A stretch of 64,000 bases of DNA, from contig NZ_UWOD01000001.1 in assembly GCF_900604335.1 (NCBI RefSeq), forward strand, positions 932,521-996,520. The letters run 5' to 3'. Position 1 is the first letter of the stretch, and the number at the start of each line of letters is the position of its first letter. Position numbers and translations under genes: made by a program. The DNA comes from Intestinibacillus sp. Marseille-P6563. Its GTDB lineage: Bacteria > Bacillota > Clostridia > Oscillospirales > Butyricicoccaceae. The notes beneath the pieces were generated by a model that saw nothing but the letters and a program-made list of their open reading frames with translations, had not been told where the DNA came from and made no database searches. Of this stretch, positions 49,761 through 58,466 are shown piece by piece.

Positions 49761-51502
49761 TAAAGAAATTACAACATATCTTCGCCCTCAGCGAGAAGGG
49801 TGCCAGAGACCTGGTGAAGGCCGTGATTTGGTGCTTTGTGTGCAATCTGGCCCTCATGTTCCCCGTGGGGGCGGTACTGTTCACGGTTCAGCATCTTCTG
49901 GGTTGCCTGGAGGGCGGCGGCAGTCCCATGGACGGGTTCTGGATCTATGTGGGCTTTGCCCTGGTGGTGCTGATCCTGCTGTTCGTCCTCCACTGGTTTC
50001 AGTACGCCTCCCTCTACATCGCCACCTACCGGGAGAGCGCCAACCGCCGGGTGAGCCTGGCAGAGACGCTGCGGAGACTCCCCCTGTCCTTCTTCGGCAA
50101 CCGGGATCTCAGCGACCTGACCTCCACCATGATTGCCGACTGCTCCAGCCTGGATCAAATGTTCTCCCACTATGTGCCCCAGCTGTTCGCCTCCGTCGGT
50201 TCCACACTGGTAATCGGGGTGTGCATGTTCGCCTGTGACTGGCGCATGGCCCTGGCTGTGCTGTGGGTGGTGCCCGTGGCGGTGGCGCTGACAGCGGGAA
50301 GTAAGAAGATCCAGGACGCCTTCGGAACGAAAAATATCCTGAACAAGCGGGCGGTGGCCGACTGCATTCAGGAGGGGCTGGAGACCATCCGGGACATCAA
50401 GGCCTGCCACCGGCAGGAGCGGTACCTTGACGGCCTGGAGGCAAAGCTGGCCGCCATGGAGGGCAGCTCCATCCGCTCCGAGCTGGCCACCGGCGTGTTC
50501 GTCTGCTCCGCCCAGGCCTTCCTGCGGCTGGGGCTTGCCACCACGGTGCTCACCAGCGGGGCGCTGCTGCTGGCCGGGGAGCTCCCCTTCCTCTATTTCC
50601 TGGGTTTCCTCTTTGCTGCCGCCCGGCTGTATGATCCCCTGGGGGTGGTGCTCCAGAATATCGCCGCTACCTTCAACACCAAGCTGCAGATTGAACGGAT
50701 GCGCTCCATTCTGGAGCAGCCGGTTCAGACGGGAACGGAGGATTTCCGCCCCAACCGCTACGACATCACCTTTGACCATGTCTCCTTTGCCTACCGGGAG
50801 GGTGCAGGGGTGCTGGAGGATGTGAGCTTCACCGCCCGCCAGGGGGAAGTCACCGCCCTTATCGGACCCTCCGGCGGCGGGAAGTCTACCGCCTGCAAGC
50901 TGGCCGCCCGGTTTTGGGATGTCACCGGCGGGAAGGTGTCCCTGGGCGGGACGGACGTGTCCACGGTGGACCCGGAGGCCCTCCTGCGCTCCTACTCCAT
51001 GGTGTTTCAGGACGTGGTGCTGTTTCGGGACACGGTGATGGAGAACATCCGTCTGGGCCGCCGGGGCGCCACCGATGAGGAGGTGCTGGAGGCCGCCAGG
51101 GCCGCCCAATGCGACGAATTTATCCGCAAACTGCCCCAGGGCTACCAGACGGTGATCGGGGAGAACGGTTCCACCCTCTCCGGCGGGGAGCGGCAGCGGA
51201 TCTCCATCGCCCGGGCACTTCTAAAGGACGCGCCGGTGGTGTTGCTGGACGAGGCCACCGCCAGCCTGGACGTGGAGAACGAGAGTGCCGTCCAGGCCGC
51301 CCTCTCCCGCCTGCTCCGGGGCAAGACAGTGCTGGTCATCGCCCACCGGATGCGCACCGTGGCAGGGGCCGACCACATCGTGGTGCTGGAGGACGGCCAT
51401 GTGGCCCAGCAGGGCACCCCGGCGGAGCTGATGGAGCAGGGCGGCCTCTACCGCCGTATGGTGGAGCTTCAAAACGAGAACGCCCAGTGGCGGCTGGGTT
51501 AA
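49757..51502 (+). CDS. ABC transporter, fused membrane-ATPase subunit 2 (YbtQ/IrtB-like)
   Basis: A 581-residue partner with six helices and an ATPase domain (Walker A GPSGGGKSTA, signature LSGGERQR, Walker B VVLLDEATAS). The ATG overlaps the preceding TGA (ATGA) and AAAGGAGG lies 7 bases before it, so the two subunits are translationally coupled. The stop is six bases before the stop of the oppositely oriented relaxase, which shows how tightly the foreign mobilisation module abuts this cargo. Confidence 0.85.
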   Translation: MIKKLQHIFALSEKGARDLVKAVIWCFVCNLALMFPVGAVLFTVQHLLGCLEGGGSPMDGFWIYVGFALVVLILLFVLHWFQYASLYIATYRESANRRVSLAETLRRLPLSFFGNRDLSDLTSTMIADCSSLDQMFSHYVPQLFASVGSTLVIGVCMFACDWRMALAVLWVVPVAVALTAGSKKIQDAFGTKNILNKRAVADCIQEGLETIRDIKACHRQERYLDGLEAKLAAMEGSSIRSELATGVFVCSAQAFLRLGLATTVLTSGALLLAGELPFLYFLGFLFAAARLYDPLGVVLQNIAATFNTKLQIERMRSILEQPVQTGTEDFRPNRYDITFDHVSFAYREGAGVLEDVSFTARQGEVTALIGPSGGGKSTACKLAARFWDVTGGKVSLGGTDVSTVDPEALLRSYSMVFQDVVLFRDTVMENIRLGRRGATDEEVLEAARAAQCDEFIRKLPQGYQTVIGENGSTLSGGERQRISIARALLKDAPVVLLDEATASLDVENESAVQAALSRLLRGKTVLVIAHRMRTVAGADHIVVLEDGHVAQQGTPAELMEQGGLYRRMVELQNENAQWRLG

Positions 51503-51508
51503 TTCCGT

Positions 51509-52858
51509 CTATTCAAGTTCATTCGATCTTTCCTTCGGGAGTACAACATCCTCTGACCGTTCCAGTAAGATACGGACGTTTTGGTTAAGGGTGTCGTACT
51601 CCCGCTCCTCTCGCTGGGCTTTCTTATACTCCGATTGCAGAGCGGTTCTTCTGGCGGTGAGCTCGTCTATCTCGGCCCGGAGCCGCTTGGCGGCGGGCAG
51701 GGGTACGGCGTCCAGGCGTTTCAGCTCCCTTGCCGCCGCCTCGAACAGGATGATCTCGCCCTCATGCCCCCGGAGGAATTTCTCCTTGTCCCTGGACTGG
51801 CGGTATTCCTCATACAGGGGCCGGAGCTGGCGGTAGGTGGCGGCGTGCTTCATGGTGAGGGTCAGCCGCTCCATTTCCTTCTCCGTTGCCCGGAGGTCCG
51901 CCTTCACCCTGGCGGTGGCGGCCGCCGCCCCGTCGCACCGCTCGGACAGCTCCTCCAAACTTCCGATGCCATGTTCCGTCAGGAAGTTCAGCGTTTCCGC
52001 CGCTCGCTTCAAGTTCTCAATGTTCGCCCAATGCTTGTAGCCGGCGCTCTGCTGGGCTTTGATGTTGTTCTGGATGTCGATGAGCAGGCTGGGCTTCCCG
52101 GTGCGCTGCTTCGGTTGGCGGGAGGGGCTGGGCCTTCCGGCGATCCGAGCGGTCAGGGCCTCCTCAGCGTAGTCGGCGCCCAGGGTCTTCAGACGGGTGA
52201 ACCGCTCCTGGCCCGGAGCCCTGGCGGAGATGTACTTGCCCCGTTTCAGCTCGTAACCTTCCCGCTGGAGGCGGCGGAGCAGGTCCTCCAGGTCGGTGCA
52301 GCCGGGCAGAAGCCGGTCGATGGCGGAGCGGAGCTTCGCCTTATAGCTGGTGCCGTTCTGTTCCGCCTGATGCTCAATATAGCTCTTGCCCTTGTCTTGG
52401 CCGGGGACAATGACGGACAGGCCATGCTCTTTACAGATACGGTCGCTGGTGCGGCGGATCTCGTGGTAACTCCGTTTGTTGGAATGGTAGTGCCGGTGAT
52501 CCTGGAAACTGACCGCATTGAAAATCAGGTGATTATGGACGTGATCCCTGTCTATGTGGGTGGTGAGGACAAATTCATACTTGCCGCCCAGGACCTCCCG
52601 CGCCAGCTCCATGCCGATCCGGTGGGCCTCCTCCGGTGTGACCTCCCCAGGCTCAAACGCCTGGATGAGGTGGCGGCCCAGGTTCGTGCCCTTGTCGATA
52701 GCATGGCGGCGGGTCCATGCAAATTCAATGTCGGCGGTTTCCGCGGTGCAGCCGAAGGAGGACACCAGCAGCTTCCCATCCGTCTTGTCTGGATTGCAGA
52801 TATAGTCGATGGCCGCTTTCAGCGTTGACTTAATAGGATGCGTCTTTGTAACTGCCAT
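51509..52858 (-). CDS. MOBP-type relaxase (MobA/VirD2-like)
   Basis: A 449-residue relaxase. The N-terminal nuclease domain has metal-binding motif III HIDRDHVHNH (101-110) and a tyrosine-bearing N-terminus (DYICNP). The C-terminal half is a charged coiled coil. It would nick oriT and lead the strand into a recipient. The start overlaps mobC by 40 bases, normal for these modules. It seems intact, so the element could still be mobilised in trans. GC is high, like the flanking ABC genes. Confidence 0.9.
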   Translation of the reverse strand: MAVTKTHPIKSTLKAAIDYICNPDKTDGKLLVSSFGCTAETADIEFAWTRRHAIDKGTNLGRHLIQAFEPGEVTPEEAHRIGMELAREVLGGKYEFVLTTHIDRDHVHNHLIFNAVSFQDHRHYHSNKRSYHEIRRTSDRICKEHGLSVIVPGQDKGKSYIEHQAEQNGTSYKAKLRSAIDRLLPGCTDLEDLLRRLQREGYELKRGKYISARAPGQERFTRLKTLGADYAEEALTARIAGRPSPSRQPKQRTGKPSLLIDIQNNIKAQQSAGYKHWANIENLKRAAETLNFLTEHGIGSLEELSERCDGAAAATARVKADLRATEKEMERLTLTMKHAATYRQLRPLYEEYRQSRDKEKFLRGHEGEIILFEAAARELKRLDAVPLPAAKRLRAEIDELTARRTALQSEYKKAQREEREYDTLNQNVRILLERSEDVVLPKERSNELE

Positions 52859-53148
52859 ATCTGCTCCAATCTCTCCCGTATCTCCTCCATATCGGCCTGA
52901 TAAGCGGGGCCGCCGGCGTTCACCCTCTTGGCAATCTGGTTGATGTTCCGGCCGATGGAGCCCAGGGTCTTGGTCATCTCCCTGATGTCGGTGGTGTCCA
53001 CCTGGATGATATACCCGTCAATCGCCATCTTCCGCAGGTAGGCGCCATATCGCTTTGTGGGAAGCTGGCTCATCTTCTCGTCGATGAGCCGCTTTTCCTC
53101 CTCTGTCACCCAGAACTTCATCTGGATATTTCGTTTTCGATTTGCCAT
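52819..53148 (-). CDS. MobC-like relaxosome accessory protein
   Basis: A 109-residue protein: ribbon-helix-helix N-terminus (KRNIQMKFWVTEEEKRLIDEKM) and the mobC signature GSIGRNINQIAKRVN (about residues 66-80). It helps melt oriT and recruits the relaxase. ATG 53148 with GGAGG 9 bases upstream. The oriT candidate lies directly upstream. Confidence 0.88.
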   Translation of the reverse strand: MANRKRNIQMKFWVTEEEKRLIDEKMSQLPTKRYGAYLRKMAIDGYIIQVDTTDIREMTKTLGSIGRNINQIAKRVNAGGPAYQADMEEIRERLEQIWQLQRRILLSQR

Positions 53149-53300
53149 GCCATTTCGCCTCCGTTTCTTATAAGGGTCTGGGACTATCCCAGCAAGCAAT
53201 TTTTGTGTTTAGGGGCAGGGGTCCCCCTAAACACAAAATCCGCCAGTGGGTACTCGCTGGCTGTGCTTGCTACCGTAACCCTACCCTCGTTTTCCCCCTC
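53149..53300. other. Candidate origin of transfer (oriT)
   Basis: A perfect 15-bp inverted repeat, TTTTGTGTTTAGGGG (53201-53215) and its complement (53224-53238), with an 8-base loop, followed by a smaller GCCAG/CTGGC repeat (53242-53262). It sits just upstream of divergent mobC-relaxase, the normal place of oriT in MOBP elements. The nick site is not assigned. The rest of the gap to 53480 is AT-rich and shows nothing else clear. Confidence 0.6.
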
Positions 53301-53514
53301 TACTAATACTACAATCCTTAACAAGCGAAATGGCTTAAGCAGAGTAAAATTAAACTGTAAATTTCATAAGAACAATAAAATTCACTCAAGCAAAACTCTG
53401 ATAAAAAGAAATCGTCTGATTGGAACAAAAAAGGCTGATTGGAGTGGAAAAGACTTTTCAGGTCTGCTATGATGGTTACTGTAAGCGCCGAAGGGCGCTT
53501 TCAAAAAGCCTACA

Positions 53515-53598
53515 GGTTAGCACAACCTAACTAAAAGGAGGAATTTTCAATGTCTGAAGTGAGTACGGACAAAAAACTGAAAGGAAAAGACCTCATTA
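53515..53598 (+). pseudogene. 5' remnant of an ECF transporter S-component (MptD/Trep_Strep type) with its control box
   Basis: GGTTAG-CACAAC-CTAACT (53515-53532) is followed by AAAGGAGG and ATG at 53550. The coding start MSEVSTDKKLKGKDLIK matches the N-terminus of MptD-type S-components, which continue with a membrane helix. Here the frame is cut after about 16 codons (about 53598) where a truncated mobC begins on the other strand. Box and leader match those before the ABC pair, so both transport genes once shared control. Confidence 0.7.
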
Positions 53599-53880
53599 AG
53601 GTGCGCCGTACTCGTTCAGATACCGGGCAATCTGATTGAGGTTGCCGCCGATCCTGCCGTACTCGGTGGCCAGCTTCCCGACAGCGGAGAGCAGTTCATC
53701 ATTGACCGCCGACACATGGATAACGGGGCGTATGGCGGTGCGCCGTATCGCCTGCCGGAGAAATTCGGACTGGCTGATACCATAGGGCGCAAGCCGCGCT
53801 GTGAAGTCGGCGTATTCATCTTCGGACAGCCGGGTTTTCACAACGCGACTGCGGTGGGGCGTGTTGTATTTCTTTCGCAT
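53596..53880 (-). pseudogene. Second mobC-like gene, 3'-truncated
   Basis: ATG 53880 with GGAGG upstream starts a MobC of another family (RVVKTRLSEDEYADFTARLAPYGIS, GRIGGNLNQIARYLNEYGAP). At GAP the sequence meets the ECF remnant and a TAA arises by chance. Normal members continue for 40-50 residues. It belongs to a second element; its relaxase gene is gone. Confidence 0.8.
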
Positions 53881-54399
53881 GGTCGTGACCTCCTTTCTTG
53901 CCGCATGAGCGCGGCGGGGATAAGCGGCGCAAGCCGCAAAGCAGGGTTTGGGGAAGGCACTCCCCAACAAGTTTCCCGCGAGGGGCAAAACCGCAGAATT
54001 GCGGATTTTGGCACCGTGGTAGAAACTTGCTCTTTGCAGCTGCAAACTCCGGCGTGTACGGGGGCTTCTTCTTTTCCGCTTTCACCAAAGTTACTTTTGA
54101 CACCGGGCTTTCTGCCCGTTCTACCACTAATAATCCGGGAAAATTTTTTCTGCCCGCTGTCCGGGAAAGATTTTTCCTTTCACTTCCCACAAAACTGGAA
54201 AGGGAAAAATGGACGTTGATTTTCAAAACTTTTCCTCTTTGTTCTCTAATACAGACGGGAAAGAAACATGCCAAAAATGGGCACAAAAAAGCAGCAAATC
54301 TTTTCAGGCTTACTGCTCGTTGTGTCGCTGCGGGGCGGCGGGCTATTTAATTTTCAAGGCGGGTATCAGTTCGATAAACTGGGATTTAATGATTTTTTG
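53881..54399. other. Gene-free stretch upstream of the truncated mobC, likely old oriT region
   Basis: About 520 bases. TTGGGGA (53948-53954) and TCCCCAA (53961-53967) form an inverted repeat close to the mobC start, plus CCGCAGAATTGCGG, as expected for an oriT of a MOBP conjugative element. The remainder is pyrimidine-rich with no gene I can support. Confidence 0.45.
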
Positions 54400-55083
54400 T
54401 TAGAAAATATTCCCAGTAATTTTTATTATATTCATAAATCGACCGTTATCTGTTTTTATCATAAGTCTATCTTCGACCGCATATGGGTTGTCACAAGATA
54501 ACCAGTCATTCCATGCTCTGTCAAAACAACCCATCTCAGAAATTTTAAATTCTGTCAGATGTGTTTCAAACTTTGGTTTCCACCAGTCGATTGAGTGCCA
54601 CATTTCCAGTGCGTCCGCTTCCCAAAGTGGCTTCATTTCTTCTGGGATATTACCATGAACTTCATATTTCATCCCTGGAAAGGCGATGGCAACGATAGCA
54701 TCTTTTTTTAGAATCGGCTTGAGTACCTTTTCAAAGTAAGTATCGTTATTACCAAAATAATGGTAGGAATCCACGCTGACAACCGCATCGAAAAAGCCTT
54801 TTGCAAAAGGAAGCTGCAAAGCGTCAAACTGCAAAGGTACAATCAGTTCAGATACTCCTGCCTGCTTAAAACGTTCATAATTTTCTGTTGCAGATGTCCA
54901 TAAGTCAACCGCAAAAACCTGCACACCGAATTTTTCTGCCAAGAACACTGAAGTCAATCCACGACCGCATCCTAAATCCAAAACCCTCATTCCTTTTTTC
55001 AAAGATAAATCTGCGGTCAATTCTTCTGCTATTAACCATGCATTTGGTCCCATCATATTTTCATTTAAAAATTTTATATCCAT
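54400..55083 (-). CDS. Low-GC SAM-dependent methyltransferase
   Basis: A 227-residue class I methyltransferase: motif I VLDLGCGRGLTSVFLAEKFG, VFAVDLW, and QLPFAKGFFDAVVSVDSYHYFG. It resembles small-molecule methyltransferases common on Gram-positive mobile elements. The GC content is clearly lower than its surroundings, indicating separate transfer. AAAGGAG precedes ATG 55083 by 9 bases. Substrate unknown. Confidence 0.8.
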   Translation of the reverse strand: MDIKFLNENMMGPNAWLIAEELTADLSLKKGMRVLDLGCGRGLTSVFLAEKFGVQVFAVDLWTSATENYERFKQAGVSELIVPLQFDALQLPFAKGFFDAVVSVDSYHYFGNNDTYFEKVLKPILKKDAIVAIAFPGMKYEVHGNIPEEMKPLWEADALEMWHSIDWWKPKFETHLTEFKISEMGCFDRAWNDWLSCDNPYAVEDRLMIKTDNGRFMNIIKITGNIF

Positions 55084-55171
55084 AGTTCATATCTCCTTTA
55101 AAAATTGCTATTTGTTGCTCTGTTTGATAAATTCATTATATCATGCAGCTATGAATTTTTCTATGATTGCG

Positions 55172-55372
55172 CTATCGGTCAAACCGGAATTTGAATTGAC
55201 TTTCTATCAGCTTGGTTTTGATGTAATTCTCCATATCGGCGTTGTAATATCCGTTCATGCGGGAGAAGTAGCGGATAAATCCGGCGTATCGGTCAAGGAC
55301 AGCTTGCATGGCTGCCGGGTCGCCATCATGGGCTTTGACAATGGTTTCATAGGGAAGAAGTCTATCTTTCAT
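55172..55372 (-). CDS. Conjugative-transposon helix-turn-helix protein (HTH_16-like)
   Basis: A 66-residue protein, MKDRLLPYETIVKAHDGD... with IRYFSRMNGYYNADMENYI, the signature of the small HTH protein of Tn916-like elements. The start overlaps the sigma-factor gene by 11 bases. It and the sigma factor control transfer genes or excision in such elements; here no excisionase or integrase follows, so the pair is an orphan. Confidence 0.78.
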   Translation of the reverse strand: MKDRLLPYETIVKAHDGDPAAMQAVLDRYAGFIRYFSRMNGYYNADMENYIKTKLIESQFKFRFDR

Positions 55373-55805
55373 GGCTGTGCTTCTCCATTTCCCGGCGTAG
55401 CTGCTGCAAGGCAAGCTGGATATGCCGCCCGGCTGTGCTGCGTGTCCGTCCGTATCTGGCAGCGATTTCTCGCTGCTTTTTCCGCTGGAAGTAGTAGGCG
55501 AAAACTTCCTCCTGTGCCTGTTCCGGCAAAAGGGAAAGGGCTGCGTCAAGGGCTGCGTTTTCCAGTATGGCGGTCTGCCCGCAGACGGTAAATGGGTATT
55601 CCCCACAAGGCTCTGGCTCGGAAAAATATTCATCTGTGGTGCTGAACGGGACAAATTTCTCGAACATCAGATATTCAAGGGAAAGTTCCTTTTCCCATTG
55701 TTTCCGCAGACGTAAAGCTATATCAATCGCCGCATGGCGAATGACAATCTTGCAATAGGCGTTGTGCGTGTGCCGGATATGTTCTTGATATTCTAACTCG
55801 GTCAT
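55362..55805 (-). CDS. Sigma-70-like factor of a Tn916-type element
   Basis: A 147-residue protein with acidic middle and C-terminal region 4 HTH (EVFAYYFQRKKQREIAARYGRTRSTAGRHIQLALQQLRREM). It matches the sigma-like regulator (Orf7 type) of Tn916/Tn1549 relatives. ATG 55805 follows GGGGG by 7 bases. A stable hairpin lies in its leader. Confidence 0.82.
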   Translation of the reverse strand: MTELEYQEHIRHTHNAYCKIVIRHAAIDIALRLRKQWEKELSLEYLMFEKFVPFSTTDEYFSEPEPCGEYPFTVCGQTAILENAALDAALSLLPEQAQEEVFAYYFQRKKQREIAARYGRTRSTAGRHIQLALQQLRREMEKHSHER

Positions 55806-55835
55806 GGAGATTCCCCCTTTCTGAATGATGAGAAA

Positions 55836-55862
55836 GGGCGGCAGCACTTTTTGCTGTCGCCC
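55836..55862 (-). promoter_or_regulatory. Leader hairpin upstream of the sigma-like gene
   Basis: GGGCGGCAGC (55836-55845) and GCTGTCGCCC (55853-55862) pair across ACTTTTT. In the minus direction it precedes a short TTTCTC. The same hairpin type occurs before the regulator genes of Tn916-like elements. Confidence 0.5.
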
Positions 55863-55973
55863 CTTAGCTGCCTACCAGCAAAGACAGGCGGGGCTGTCAA
55901 CGGCGGGCGCAGCCCGTTCATCTCGACCGTTGACTGGCTCGGCTGGATTTGCTTTTGATTAGAATACGTTTTC

Positions 55974-56414
55974 TTATAATGCTTCTTTCATCTCGTTTTT
56001 CCAGACCATTGTGTATTCTTTTTCATCTGTGGTTTCATCAACTGCTTCTGAAAGAATAGAAAATCCCTCTTTGTGATAAAATGCAACTGCTTGTGTATTT
56101 TTCTGATACACGCCCAATGAAAGCGTATCATATTTCTGTTTTACATAAGTCAAAAGCTGTTTGCCGATTCCACAAGAACGGCAATTCCTGCCCACAAAAA
56201 TTCCGGCAATATATTCGTCCATTACACCAATAAACCCATGTATTTTTCCATTCGTATCATAGACAAAAACATTTGCCTTCAATAACGCTTCTTGCACCTC
56301 GTCAAAATGAGAATACCAATACTCCTTGGGTATAAAAGGGTGTGCATCCTCATTTCCTGAAATCCATAGTTGCATAACCTGTTCTGTATCTGACACCTGA
56401 AATTCCCGAATCAT
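55974..56414 (-). CDS. GNAT-family N-acetyltransferase
   Basis: A 146-residue GNAT enzyme; acetyl-CoA binding is seen in IFVGRNCRSCGIGKQLLTYVK and the final strand NTQAVAFYHKEGF. Substrate unknown; with the MFS pump it could detoxify an amine compound. The ATG at 56414 overlaps the MFS stop by four bases (ATGA). Confidence 0.85.
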   Translation of the reverse strand: MIREFQVSDTEQVMQLWISGNEDAHPFIPKEYWYSHFDEVQEALLKANVFVYDTNGKIHGFIGVMDEYIAGIFVGRNCRSCGIGKQLLTYVKQKYDTLSLGVYQKNTQAVAFYHKEGFSILSEAVDETTDEKEYTMVWKNEMKEAL

Positions 56415-57634
56415 GTTCTTTGCCTCCCATATTTTACTGCATATCGAATTAGGACGAGAGCCGTAAGTGTAATCATACAGAATCCAGAAATGAAAAACCA
56501 AACATTCACACCTACTTTTTCAGCGATTGGGCTGCTGAAAAGTAATCCAATCGGCATTGAGACGGAAGAAATTAAAGTCAGTACCGAAAATGCACGTCCC
56601 ATTTTTTGGGGTTCAACGGTTGCCTGTATATAAGCTGTCAGGGGAATGGTATGAACATTTCCAGACGCTCCCAAACAAATACAGCTTGCTGCAAAGAAAA
56701 ACCAACCGATATAAGTTGGAGGTATGATACCGCACAGCAATGATATAACACCCATTCCAAACAAACCGATAAAAGAAGCTCTGATTTTGCGTTCTATTTT
56801 TAGAATACTGGAAAACAGAAGCGATGATATCATCATGCCGATTGCAAATGATAGTTCAACGGCACTACCATACATGGCAGATAACTGAAAATAGTCACTT
56901 GTCATCAATGGGTAAAAGGAAGATAATGGCGCATAAAAGAACATACAGAGTGCTTCTGCGACAACAATGTAAAATAGCTTTCTGTCCTCTCTAAAAACCT
57001 GTAAACCCTCTTTTATCTCCGCTACAAAATGTTGTTCTTCTCTTTGTGTTTTTGCAATCTTTGGGATTTTAACAATCGCTAATGCAATACTTGCTAAAAT
57101 TGCTCCCACCACATCACTCAATAAAACGATGGATATTGGGAAGATTGAGTATAAAGCCGCACCGATTACAGGACCAATTAGAAATGAACCAGAATTTAAA
57201 AGCTGAATCCACCCATTGGTTTTTATAAGCTGGTCTTTCGGTACAAGCTGGGGAATGATAGATTGAATTGCTGGTTGCTGAAAAGTGCTTCCAATTCCCC
57301 TAACACACAACATAATGAATACTGTCCATACAGGCAGGTCAAAAAAGAATAGTATGATTGCATAAATTAAGGCAACCATGCCCATTGCCATATCCGAAAA
57401 AATAGAGATAAATTTTCGGTTGTAACGGTCTGCTGCAATACCTGCAAGCGGACTGAATAAAGACATAGGAAGATAGGCAACAAGCCCAGAGATTCCGAGC
57501 ATAAAAGGGGAAGAAGTTTTTTCGGCAAGCCACCAAATAAGTGCAAATTGAACGCCATGACTTCCCAACATTGAAATTGCCTGCCCTATGGCAACAGTAA
57601 TAAACTGCGATTTCCATTTTTGTGTTTTTTCCAT
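56411..57634 (-). CDS. MFS efflux transporter (MefA/MacB-like MFS_3 type)
   Basis: A 407-residue, 12-helix MFS protein with the motif A-like sequence GIAADRYNRKFISIFSD and an early Trp-rich helix (FALIWWLAEKTSSPFMLG), as in macrolide or multidrug MFS exporters. Low GC. Start ATG 57634 with GAGAGG upstream. It sits between MarR and GNAT in one direction, a small resistance-type module. Confidence 0.85.
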   Translation of the reverse strand: MEKTQKWKSQFITVAIGQAISMLGSHGVQFALIWWLAEKTSSPFMLGISGLVAYLPMSLFSPLAGIAADRYNRKFISIFSDMAMGMVALIYAIILFFFDLPVWTVFIMLCVRGIGSTFQQPAIQSIIPQLVPKDQLIKTNGWIQLLNSGSFLIGPVIGAALYSIFPISIVLLSDVVGAILASIALAIVKIPKIAKTQREEQHFVAEIKEGLQVFREDRKLFYIVVAEALCMFFYAPLSSFYPLMTSDYFQLSAMYGSAVELSFAIGMMISSLLFSSILKIERKIRASFIGLFGMGVISLLCGIIPPTYIGWFFFAASCICLGASGNVHTIPLTAYIQATVEPQKMGRAFSVLTLISSVSMPIGLLFSSPIAEKVGVNVWFFISGFCMITLTALVLIRYAVKYGRQRT

Positions 57635-57762
57635 ATCAAATTGTCCTCTCATTTTCAAAATATCTTTTCAAAATAGGGGACAATATCAAATGTGATAAGT
57701 CCCTTATTATGCTGCTGCCGACATCAAGCCACCTCCCTTCAAAAAATAATTGTCTCTTGTAT

Positions 57763-58194
57763 CTACAATATGGCTTCTAAGTGTTTTTTTAGCCCATCAC
57801 GATACTTTTTTGTTAAAATCAGATATTGCTGCTGTTCTTCTGCTGTCCATTCATTCCAGATTTTATTTTCAATTTCGTGCAGCGGATTTATTTTTTCTGA
57901 TGAAAATTTCTTTCCTTTTTCGGTTAGACAGAGAATAGTATTTCTGCCTTTTCCTTGCTCCAAATATACGATTTCCTCTTTTTCTAATTTGCGAATAGCA
58001 GAGTTGATTGTTTGGCGACTAATACCTGTAAGTTTACTTATTTCACTTTGTAAACATTTTCCACCTTTTTCGCAAAGGACATATAAAATATTTTGAACAC
58101 TATCTGAAATTCCCATTTTAACCGCAGCTTCATGGTATAAAGCGTTAATTTCTCCGGCTAAATAAGTATATTCCTCTGTTTTTAAGTAGTGCAT
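57763..58194 (-). CDS. MarR-family regulator
   Basis: A 143-residue winged-helix regulator (LQSEISKLTGISRQTINSAIRKLEKEEIVYLEQGKGRNTILCLTEKG). It probably represses itself and the pump through two 17-bp direct repeats around its promoter. ATG 58194 follows AGAGGTG. Confidence 0.87.
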   Translation of the reverse strand: MHYLKTEEYTYLAGEINALYHEAAVKMGISDSVQNILYVLCEKGGKCLQSEISKLTGISRQTINSAIRKLEKEEIVYLEQGKGRNTILCLTEKGKKFSSEKINPLHEIENKIWNEWTAEEQQQYLILTKKYRDGLKKHLEAIL

Positions 58195-58208
58195 AAATTC
58201 ACCTCTTG

Positions 58209-58256
58209 TCCGATTTCGTACATAAATCATTATATCCGATTTCGTACATAAGTCAA
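58209..58256 (-). promoter_or_regulatory. MarR promoter with two direct-repeat operators
   Basis: TCCGATTTCGTACATAA occurs at 58209-58225 and, identically, at 58235-58251, 26 bp apart. The minus-strand promoter TTGACT (58251-58256), 16 bases, TATAAT (58229-58234) has one copy in its spacer and the other right after the -10. Confidence 0.8.
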
Positions 58257-58317
58257 TAGTTTTTTTATTTTTTTGGAATAGTGTTGCCGTCTGCCAAATT
58301 TTTATTGTGCTTCTTTA

Positions 58318-58452
58318 TTAACCATGAGCATTCGCGCCGGGGTTGTCGTTGCCGTAACCTTCCAGCAGGTTGATGACACCCCAAATACCGAGGCCAGCGC
58401 CGAGGGCGATAACAAGGGTCTGAAGAACGGTGATATTATCAATTCGATCCAT
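58318..58452 (-). pseudogene. Maff2-family conjugative protein remnant
   Basis: The minus frame ending with TAA at 58318-58320 reads VLQTLVIALGAGLGIWGVIN and LLEGYGNDNPGA, the conserved membrane core of the small Maff2 protein found beside type IV secretion genes. Normal proteins continue with about 25 residues after NDNPGAKSQG; here NAHG and a stop follow. The start side is also doubtful. It marks another broken end of a conjugative element. Confidence 0.75.
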
Positions 58453-58466
58453 ACAGAGAAATTCAA

